This document shows positions 9,168 through 21,100 of a stretch of DNA of 22,135 nt, piece by piece. The stretch is taken from IMG/VR virus record IMGVR_UViG_3300020267_000342, positions 1 through 22,135 of that record, one strand, 5' to 3'. This stretch comes from a virus. A program made the translations under genes and the position numbers. How positions within the stretch are numbered: position 1 is the first letter of the stretch; each line of letters begins with the position of its first letter. Below the pieces are notes generated by a model. The model had not been told where the DNA came from. It did not search any database and was given only the letters and a program-made list of their open reading frames with translations.

Positions 9168-9176
9168 GTGGTTCAT

Positions 9177-12100
9177 CTATGAAAGTCCAAATACTCTAAG
9201 TGCACCTGTAGATCTAAGACCCCTTACTGAAGGATCTCCAAAGTATTTTCTTTGTATAGTTGGGAAGGTTGATAATCCCGCATCAACTGTTAATCCTGAT
9301 ACACCAATTGCAATTGGATTAGATGAACGTTTAAGATCATTTCCATATAATCTTCCCCAATGGAACTCACCAACAGAGGTTGTAAGTCCAATATTTCCAG
9401 GATCAAAGAAACCTTCTGTATTAATACCTGCTATTGAAGCATTACTATCTGTGTGGAGATGAACAGTTACTATACCGATTGCACCATTTTGATCTGGTGG
9501 GAATTGAACAATGTAAACATTATCAAGGAATTCAGTTCCAATACCGACTGTTCCACCTGCATTTGTACCAAATACTGATTTTGTTCCATTTCCTACTGAT
9601 GTTTTATTGACAAAAATTGGATATCCTTGCTTAAGAAGATTTGGTGTGTCTTGAATGGCATATTGGTTATTTTTATTTTTGGTAACTGCATAATAGAATA
9701 ATTTAAGTGCAGATGGATTAGAACCATTTCTATTTACCTGTTGAATGCCTGTAATTATACCAGTAAAACCTTGAACATTTTGAATACTTGTAATTTTTTC
9801 AGTTTCAAATATAGGATCTTCTATGATAACTTGTGGTGGATTTGATTGTGAATATCCAAAACCTGCATCAGTTATTGTTACAGTACTATCAATTGATCCA
9901 TTGACTACATTAATTGTTGCTGTTGCAGTTGTTCCAATACCGACTCCAACTTCAGGAGGACTGCTTATCTTAACACTAACTGTGCCACTATAACCTGATC
10001 CTGCCTCTGTAATATCTAAATCCGTAATAGTACCTGTAGCACTGACTATCGCTGTTGCTGCTGCACCTACATTAGTAGTCTCACCATTTGATATGAGTGC
10101 ATCAACTAGATTATCAGTTGATTGATTATACCTATCTTTTTCAAATAGGAATGATGTAGCATCATCAACGAAAATACCATCATCATTTCCTGTGCCTGGA
10201 CCATTTGTTGTTGTTAAATCACCAATTATTTTTGCAGTTGGGTAAATTTGTGGTTCAAGGGATGATCTTGTTTTTGGTATTATCTCTCCATTGATTATAA
10301 TATCTACCTTTTGTTTTTCAAATCTTACAGGTTTTTCATCATTCAGATTAATTCCACGACCTGTATATACGTCAGTTTCTACTTGATCTGCACCTAATAT
10401 TTGTTTGACAACACGATTGTTTTCTTGAGTTGAATTATCACCAAGAGTTGATATACCAATAGCATCATTTCTTAATACTCTAAATTGATCACCTGTTTTT
10501 ATTTCTTCTTGAATATCTTTAATTTCAACATCAACCCCATCTTGTCCTTTATAGAAGAAAATATCTACATGATCATGATCGTTTAGATCAGGACCTGACT
10601 CTGGACTTGGTGGTTCTTTAAATGTGAAAGTGGATCCACCCTCAAATTGATATGAAATGCCAGGTTGTTGTAATACACCATTTACAAAGATGAGTAAAAC
10701 AGCATCAAGATCAATTAATTGTGATTGAGTATTTGTGTCGTCTTTTTCAAAACTTAGAATTTGTCCGTTAAAGAATAATGGGAACCTAACTCTTGATCCA
10801 TCTTGTAAATTCTTAATATCATCAATATAATCAATTTCACCAAATTGCCAAGATGAGAATTTATCTCTAAAGGTATCAATTACTTCTAATTCAAATTCTT
10901 GTATTGGTTCAGTTAAATGTGCAGCAGTTACTAATCCTACTGGTCTGAATTTATCTCCCCTCTTAAATGAGTGACCTGGTCTAGAAATTTTGAATTTACT
11001 TATTTCAAATAATGTAGAACCAATACCAACTGTTGTAGATGATGCACCAACCTCAACATCAACAAGTAAGTTTACACCTGTATCAGTTGTAGTGCCAATA
11101 CCTATTCTTGATAATCCTTCAACCTCAAGATTTTCATAGATTGGTTCTGGAATAATCAGTTCAGGATTAACATAACTTGTACCAGCGGAGACAATATTGA
11201 ATGCTAAAGTTCCTCCAAGACCAACAGTTGCAGTTATATTTGCACCTGTTCCACCACCACCGCCTTGTCCAACAAAAATTGTTACTGTATTTGTTGTTGT
11301 AGATGTTATATCAGTAACGATACCAGCGATGGGATCTCCATTAGGATTACTTGTGATTGATACTGATCTTGGATATGGGTGGTTTCCAAAGAAATTATCC
11401 TTAGAGCATTTAAACACAATTCCGCCAGTATCAATACCAATTTTGTTACTGGTAGTTAAATTATGATTTGGTATTGTTAATATTAAATTACCTGTATGAG
11501 AAATATATTCTGCATTAGTTGCTGTATAGGAAGAACCGTTAAAATTACCTAATTTTATAGATCCAATACCTGCACTTACAAATCTATGTTCATAAGCAAT
11601 ATCTGTTACACCAATAGAAACTGTTGTTCCACGATATCCTGATCCAAAAGTATTATTTGAGAAGAACTCTATGGCATTACCACCACCCTCATAAGTATGG
11701 GCGATAGTGCTTGGTCCTGCTTGTACTTCAAATGATCTTTCAGAAACTATTCCTGTTAAGAATAACGGTCTTTCATGATCTTGGAATATTGTTGTGGTAA
11801 CACCACTGTATCCAACACAACTAAATTCCAGATCTTTTAAATGTACTGTGCTTGGTCTATTTGGTGCAAAACCGTGAACTTTCTCTGTTGTAACTGTTAT
11901 AATTCCAGTGATATTATCATAAGAAGCAGTTTGGATTCCTAAACTAATTCCAGATGTTGTCCCAATACCAACTACATCAGTAATTCCACCATCAGCATTC
12001 TTAAATAATGATGCCTTTGCACCAACCAGAGGAGCATATCCAAGACCTGGTGTTGATGCAAGTGATACAATGATACCACCTCTGGGCACTTGGTTTTGAT

Positions 12101-15100
12101 TTATATCAAATTCAGAGATAATAAATTGTCCATCTGCTGATGTAATTCCTGTAAATTGTACAGTCGAAATACCAGCAGTTGTATCTGCTATGATATTATA
12201 ATTACCATTTGGATTATTAGATGTTGATGGTTGTTGGAATATTCCATTAATGAATAACACACCATTACCTAAACCTATACCAGCGGAAGTATTAGCACCA
12301 CCTACTGTTAATGAATATGTTTTACCTATACCAGTAAAGTCATCAGAAACATCATCAAACAACATATTTGTTGTATAATTTGATCTTAAGAATGTTCTAC
12401 CACTAAAAGTTGCTTTGACAAATGGTAAATTTGTATCTGCTCTTCTTGATCTTTGGTTTCCTTTAGGTGGTTCTATAAAATGAACAGTGCTTCCGATAAT
12501 ATTGAATGAGCCTCTATGTATTCTCGCTTCATCATTTTGTGAATGTGAACTGGCAGGAATTCCTAGAACTCCTCTCTTAACTTTAACCACAGGTAATGTG
12601 CTAATTCCGAGAGAAACATCAGTTGCATCATTAATAGTGCCTTGAGGTAAACTTGCAAAACCAACACTTTCAATCGCCATAAATTCATCATTTACTTTTA
12701 AAATATCAGTAGGATTAATTGAACTTATACCACTTAAAACAAATTGTGAAGTTCCAGCACCAATATTTGCATCTAAATTATGAGCAATTTTTGTAAATGT
12801 TATCGGTTGTTGAACGACTCCATCTAATCCAATGATTGTTTTAGTGAGTGCTTTTGTCATTGTCAATTTGTGTGCATTTCCAGCACCAAATCCAGTCACG
12901 TTTATAGGTTGTCCAGATGCAACATATTCAGGTCGAGAAAATAGTTGAATATTATTTTCATCTGTTACTTTTGCATAAACTGTTGATGGTAATAAAGTTG
13001 TAACAACTCCTGCAACATTTGCTGTTGCACCAATTGATATCGCTGTAGCTGCTGTACCAATAAATGTTGAGTCTGGTGTATATGTTAATTGTTCATTTGT
13101 ACTAAAGAAATGATTTGGAATATTAAATGTTTCACTAACACCTAAACCTGTAGATGTTGTTGAAGATGGAACAAATGATTTTTCATAAATTGGTATATTT
13201 TTATACTTAAGATCAAATTTTGTTTTATTCGCTCTATTACCCTCTAGTCCATCAAATGTATCTAAGAAAAGTTTTTGAGTAACAGGTCCATATACAAGAT
13301 CATTTGGTGTATTGTCAAAATCACTTTGTGTGTAGAATATCTGATTAAATGCTTGAACTTCAATAAGTGATGTAAAATTAGAGTCTGGATAAAATTTAAG
13401 ATCAATATTATTACCATTAATTTCACCACCAAAAGTTCCAATACCAGAGGTTGATCCAATTGAAACAAATGGATACTGCACTGTCAATACATCATTATCA
13501 TCACGAATTGTTATAATTTGATGCACTGCTGATGTTTGACCAGAAGAAACTCTAACTAATGATTTTACACTTGTATCAAAATCTTTAAAGATAGATGCAT
13601 ATGTAATAACAGAATTAGTACCAGTATCATAATTTGATTGTAATCTAGCACTTCTTTCAGCACCTGCTGGTTGTCCTAATGCATTAAATCTATAAGTACC
13701 AATTCCAACAGTCGTTGTTCCAAGTCCAACTATATTTGAACGTGTCTCAAAATCATTTGCCCTATCGTTTATTATTTGTAATTTAATTAAATCATTTTCA
13801 AACTTTGCAGTTATGATACCAACCGCACTATTACTTGATGCTAAATTTTTATCAATATAAATTTGTGATAGTGAAGTGTTTGTTCCATCAAAATCAATAA
13901 TCACTTCATTATAATTTACATCTTTTGATACCGTATCTTCAACATACACTGTTGCAAAACAAGCATTAAAATCTGTTTTTGCAAATTCAGCGATTGTTGT
14001 AGTTACATTTCCAACTCCAGTAGGTGCTATCTTATTAATACCAAATAATTTTGTATTACCTATAATATTTGTTGCATTACTTGTTTTAGTAATATCAGGA
14101 TTTATTTTAAGAATTTTTAAATCATGATCTTTTGTAAATTTATCAACAGGTTCAAATAGTAAATTTTTAACATTTCCTGATGTTATGTCTGTTTTAAAAG
14201 ATCCGAGTCTTACGTTAGTAAAATCAGTTGATTTTTCAAATAATATGATTTTAGTTTGATCTGTTAATACAACTAATTCAGTGAATTGTGCATCATTAGT
14301 ATCTGGATCTATGATTTGTATCAAATAGTTTCCTAATTCTGCTGTTACTTGATCCAAAATTGTATCATCATTTGCAAAACCAACACTTGAAAATTTGTCA
14401 GAAATATCATCATGAACTAAAACACGATTAGATATACATCTTGTGAAATCTGTTAATGTTTTATTTGAAAATAATAATTGTTTAGATTTAAGATTACTAT
14501 TAGCATCTTCTAATACATTAAAATCTTTAACAAAATCAAAATTATTTGTAGCATCAACTCTTCTTGGATCATTGGTCAAATCAATTATTAAAGTTGATAC
14601 AGTGTTAATAGTTGTTCCGATTCCAACTTTTACATTATTTTTTACCTCAGTATCAGAAAAATTCTTCAATCCAGATGGGTGAACTAAACGATTTACAGGA
14701 TTTACTAATTGATCCCATACAATAGGACTTTTAATTGAATAAGATAAATTTTGATAGTAATCATTATCTGGTATTACCTGATAATCTTCACTTAATTTAC
14801 CAGTATCATCCAACCATCCATATTCTTGTCTACTTGAAAAATCAATATCGAATTTTGCTTTATTTTCATTTAAAGAAATAATTTCTGCGGAGGTTCCACT
14901 TATGTTACCAGTGATACGATCTGTTTTTTTAATTAATGTCAATCCATCAACTTTTACATAATCATCTCTTATTTCAACAATTGATAAGTCACTTTGTACA
15001 TTATTTACATTAAGATTTTCGCCTAAATCAAATTGACCTCTATTTTGAATGGGTCTGATATCTGGATACTTATCTTTATTGATTAAAATAGCAAAACCAG

Positions 15101-18100
15101 ATTGGAAAGTTTTTGCAATACCAGGATTAGTTGAGAGTCCAGCAATACTAAATTTAAGGACTCTAGGATTTGCATTTAAATAATCAACTACTTTAAAGAA
15201 CTGATAATTATAATTTTCTGAATTGAATCCATCTCCAAGTGTAGTTGTGCCTATACCAACACCACCTTGTGTTCCTATTCCTGCTTCACCTACTTGCAAT
15301 ATTCCCTCTACAAATACTTCATCATTTATTGCAAAAGGTTCAGTTGGAAAACCATTAGTTGGTGTTTCTAAGTAACAAGTAACAATTCCACTAAGACTGG
15401 TTTCAACAGAATTTATTCCAACTCCATTAGAATTATTGATTGCAACTACTCTATGTTGTATCGAGTCTAATCCATTAATGGGAGCAATTACTTCAACATC
15501 TGATATAGTTTGATTTGGTACAACAGCCTGTAATGAACTGTTATTTACGACAATGTTTTTAACAGGATTAAAAACTAATAAATCTGGAGCACTTGTATAA
15601 TCTAATCCACCACTGACAATATCTACTGATGTTACGACATCTAAATTATCAATATTAACAATCGGAGGTATAAATGCCTCTGGACTTAGTGTTTTGTCTG
15701 ATGAATATTCATAACCAATGTCTAAAATTCTACTTTTCTTAATCTTACCAATATCATTTGATAAAACTTTTATATTTGCATCTACACCAGTTTTACTTTT
15801 TATAGATTTAAATTTAGGAATTCTTTTGAAATTAAATCCAGAAGAAATAATTCTAAAATCTTTTATAGTTCCTGTAACATTTTTTGATGATGTTGAGTAT
15901 TCAATTTTATCACAATCGGTATCATCATATCTTAAAAACTCTGGTTCTAAAGGTGAAAAATCAAATGTTTCATCAGTAACATTAGAAATTTTAAATTTAC
16001 TATTATAAACACTATCAATAAATAAGATTTCATTATTATTTTCAACATCTGTATCAGTTGTGCTTATAAACCCACCCTTTGATATTCCATAATATAATTT
16101 TGTTGGTGTAGAATTAGTAAATTTTATACTTAATCTTGCACCCTCTGGATCAGTATTATTAGTACCAATACCAATTGTTCCAACTCCTACTACATTAAAA
16201 TCATTAGAGTCAACAGAACTATTATATTCATTAGTTAAATTTTGGTCATAGTATATTTTAAAATCAAATCCTGCTAAAGTAGTGCTTGAAATCCCAAATG
16301 TTAATTTTTGATTTTTTACAACTTTAATTTGTGGGTTTATTGGTGCAATAGATTGATTAGTACCAGTTCCAGCAGTGATAGGTAATAAGTTTACTGGAGT
16401 AACACTAACATCCTTCAGAGTTTTACCTAATTGGAAATATCTATCGTTAATTTTATATACAAAATACGATCCAGTTCCTAAACCAGTTGCATTACCGTCA
16501 TAAAAAACTTTATCACCAGTTTTAAATCCATGATCTTCAATATCAATACGATTAGTTTCTACATCACTTGAGGTAAAATCAATAGGGTTTATAATTAATT
16601 TTTCAAATTCTGAATTATATCTAACATCAATTGGTGTTGTTGTGCCTATACCTACAGATATGTTAGGTAGAACTGTCATATCTACAGTATCACCATTTTT
16701 AAGATTATGTGTAGTAGTTCCTGCAGCAGCAACTTTTGTTGTGACAGTGCTTATGATTTTATCAAAATCACCAGTTACTTGTACATTCTGTGCTGTAAGT
16801 TTATATAAATTTGTTCCAACACCTGTTACTCCTCCATTATTGAAGAAAAATAAACCTTCAGTTGTATTACCAACACCTGCAGATGTTGTAACAATACCTA
16901 TGTGATCTTCATCTTTTTTGATAATAAACACATCAGTTGTTGTTTCTCCTTGGAAAGGTAATGTAAATGTATCAGATGGAGAAGGAGTTGGTGAAACATT
17001 AAATTGTGAATTAGAACCAGCAATATCAGATGTTGATAAACCGACTTTTTGTCCTGTCTTAAATGGATGATTTGGAATGCGAATGGTTCTTGGTACAAGA
17101 CCTACTTCTGTTTTAAGATCTCCTATGAATGTATCTACTCTTTGACCAATACCTGTAGTGCCAACACCCACAGATTGTTTAGCGTTGAAGAATATAATAT
17201 CATTTTTACTAGACTCAAATTTCTTTGTTCTAACAGGTACAGTAAAACTATTAGTTAATGAATCAACACTAGAACCAAAAGTATGAGCAATTCCTGAATT
17301 TCTGAACACTCTTATCGCCTTATTTCTATTGAAAATATTAAGAACTTTTAGTGTTTCTCTATTATTTCCTTCACCAATTCTTAATGATCCACCAATTGAA
17401 ATGTTATTTGGTATTTCATTAACAAATATATCTTGTACAATACCATTTACATTACCAACTTCCATTGATTTTGCTAATCCAACAGATACTGTTGATAATC
17501 CAGCATTAAATGACCCTGTTAAATTAACTATGGTTGTACTTAGTCCAGAGATAACAACCGCATCTTGATTATCTATTTCTACAAATGGTAGATAATTAAC
17601 TTGAACTTCTTTATCAGAATTCCAAACAAATACTGCATTATTAAATGAACTTAATGAAGTTTCTATCTTAGATATTCCAATACCAACAATATCAGAAACC
17701 TCTGCATTAAATCCAGAACCTTCTGTTTCTGAATTATCAAATTCAGTAAGATCTCCAACTTTATAACCAGTACCACCATCTAATATTACAATATTATCAA
17801 TTATTCCACTATGAACTGATTCTACATTTGTAATTTGCTTTATTTCTTCATATGATTCAATAATAAAATCATTATCAGCAAATTTTTCACTTACATTATA
17901 AGGATATGTATTTCTAATCAAATTAGAATTATTAAAATCAAAATTTTGATCTAATGATATATTATCATTAATAAAAGGAGATCTATATGTATTACCTATA
18001 AAGTAAGGATAAATTGATTCTAATTTGTTAGATGAAGATCCTATTTCAACAGTTGCAAAATATGCATAGATACCATTTGGAAATTCAGGTGTTTTACAAA

Positions 18101-21100
18101 ATCTACCATTATGAATATCCAAATCACCACTATTATCATATATGTAATCATTTACAAAGAACCCTTCAGCAAACTGTGTAGGTCTGTTAAAAACCTTGGT
18201 TTGATCTTTTTTATAAGATGATTTAATGATAACGAGATCAGAATTAATATTACTTGGATCTTTATAACCAAATGGACCATATATTGGATTTCCATCATAC
18301 GCCCATCCAATTATTGGTGAATGTTTTTCTACTTTATCAAATTCATCATTTGGTTTCAAACTAAAGGTATCAGGTTCAAAGATTTTTACAGTATCCTGTG
18401 AGTAACCAAGTAAGTTGAATGCTAGTTTAGATGTTTTTTGCTCTAAATTAGTATCTCCATATCTTTGATTATTATTAACATTTAAACCACGTACTCTTGC
18501 CTGAAATTTAGCATTGATACCTGAAGATGTAACCTCTACTCTTGTAGTAAGACTACTGTATCCTATACCAGCATTAATTACGATTGCATCTGTTATCTGT
18601 CCATTCGTAATTACAGGTCTTACAATCGCTCCTGTACCCTCTCCAGTTGATATTACATTAATATCTGGTAGTGAATTATATTCAGACCCTTGGTTTGCTA
18701 CAATAACATCCGATATTTTTCCATTTACAATTATTGGTCTTAATTCTGCATTTTTACCATTAAGTATTTCAATCTTTGGATTAACTTGATGATTTAATAT
18801 AGTTGATCCATAATCAGTTCCTTTTTCATATAGGTATGAACCAATAATATTTCCAGTTACTAATGGTGTTATATTGATTGTTCCTGTAACATTAGTTCCA
18901 TAAGTTACCTGGACATTCACTTTAATTTCAGGATATGTAAATGTTTGATAACCTGTACCAGTTGATCCTAATCCAACAAATTCACCTCTGTTAAAATTAT
19001 CTTCACTTGATGCTAGTTTGAATGAATTATCGTCTATTTTCAAAACACGATAAGATGTGGTTGTAGATAATCCTTGAATATTTTTTGGTGTAGTTGATCC
19101 CAATCCTACAGTTGGAGAATATTCAATAACATCTCCATGATTAAATCCATGATTTTCAAAATTAATTGTATCATAGGTAGTTGATATTCCAGCTGGATTT
19201 ACTCTTAATTTTCGATGTTGATATCCAGAACCAGAATTTAAAACTTTGACATCTAATAAGGTGTTTACAGACTCAGTTCTAAATTTATGAATACCTGCAG
19301 ATTGTGTATCAGTTGCTATACCGATTGTATTGATACCTGCTATACCAGATAAAGCATCACTTTCTGTATTAAAAATTCTTATTGTTCTAGGATTAACTAC
19401 TCTAACAAAATAAGGGTCTCCATCAGATAATGTACCATTTATTTTATTAGTAACCTCATATGCAGTACCTATTCCTAATGAAGGATTTCCTTCATTTCTA
19501 TAAAATAATTTTTGACCATTTGCTAAATTATGATTATCATCAAAAGTTATTGTTTCATCATCTATATCTAAACTACCACCAAAAAATAAATTTCTACTAT
19601 CAAAAAATAAATCTCTAAATCTTGCACCTAAAATAGGTTTAAGCAAACAACCAGATCCATTACCACCTGTCAATGATATATTGGTAACTGACTCAATATC
19701 AAAGTCTTGAGGATCGACAAATATTTTTTTAACACTCCCCTCTATGATTGGTTCAACTAAAGCAGTTGTTCCAACACCTGTTTCTACCTGAATAACAGGA
19801 GGATTTACAACATCATAACCTGATCCACCATTTTGTAAATTAACTTGATCGATTGGTCCATAATAAATTATATCTTCTGAATATGGAGATTGTATTTGTA
19901 CACCATCAATTAATATACCAATATCATTAAATGGTCTCTCTTGTTTAGATGCTACAAATAAATTCTGTGATAATGGTATCTTACGTAATATTTTATTTGC
20001 ACTTAATTTTCTATTTGAGTGTTTTTGTAATATAAAATTATGATTAGTTGTATTTGATAACCCTACTTCTAACTGCACTGTGCTTGCAGTTCCAATTTGA
20101 CTTCTTGAATTATAAAATGCAAGACTTGTGACTTTTTGACCAGCAGGAACTGGTTGAGGATCAACAAAATAAACTCTACCCGAGTCTAATCCAACAATAG
20201 GATCTCCATCAGGTAAATAAACAACCGCATCACCCTGAATAAAATTAATATCTCTTGGTTGATTATTACTGTCTTTTGCAGTAACCGAAAAATTAATAAA
20301 ATTAAATCGATTTCCTGAAGATCCCTCTAAAACAGTTGTACCAACACCCAAGAAAGACTCTTTAATTATATTAGTGCTGATATCATAATCAGGTAATGAA
20401 TTAGAAGCAACATAACCATCTGTATCACCATCTGTATAAACGTTTAGTACGTTTGCTATGATTTTATCATCTCCCTCATCTAATTCTATACCACTACTAC
20501 TTGCCTTCTCTATTACACGACGAATATCATACTCTTGACCACTTATTAAACCTTGTTTTCCAGTAATAGTCGATAATCCAGTTATATTAATTGAATTATC
20601 ATTATTAACATCTTTAACTGTAAAGGTCGCTTGAACTTCCTGACTATTTCTTCTTAGAAGTTCAAATAAATCATCTTTTTTAATAGATGATTTATCAATT
20701 TTAGTTTTCAAAATGAATGGATCTGCGTCATTTTCAATCTTAAATCTTGAACTAGTATTGTATTTCCAAGAATTAGCAAATATTTGTTTATAGGTAAAAC
20801 CATTATTAAATATTTTTTCACCAACATTCTTAGAAAATATATTCTCACCCTCTGATACTAATTTAATATCAGACACTTCAACTAACTCGGATAATACTCC
20901 AGTGACTCTTAAATCAACTCTTTTCGATAAATCTCCATTTTCATAACCAAAAATAGTTTCATTTGCTCTTATATTATCTGCTTTTTTTATTTCTTGATTA
21001 ATACCAGTGCATCCAAAAAATTGATTAACAGATTTAGAAGTATAATTTATTGTATTTGATCCACTAATAATAGTTCCTGTAGTACCAAAACCTACTGTTG

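Noticed and set aside
9140-9176. Terminator in the gap after the giant gene
   Set aside because: No inverted repeat is present; the A-rich stretch on the coding strand follows the promoter element and does not form a stem.
15718-16008. Plus-strand open frames of 60-96 codons throughout the window (this is the longest, 96 codons)
   Set aside because: All lie antisense inside the large minus-strand genes, show no recognisable family, no consistent ribosome-binding sites and no operon order. They are expected from AT-rich coding DNA read backwards.
9500-21100. CRISPR-like or satellite array suggested by recurrent CCAATACCAAC-type strings
   Set aside because: Spacing is irregular, copies are imperfect, and they are in frame as GIGTT-like codons, so they reflect protein motifs rather than an array.
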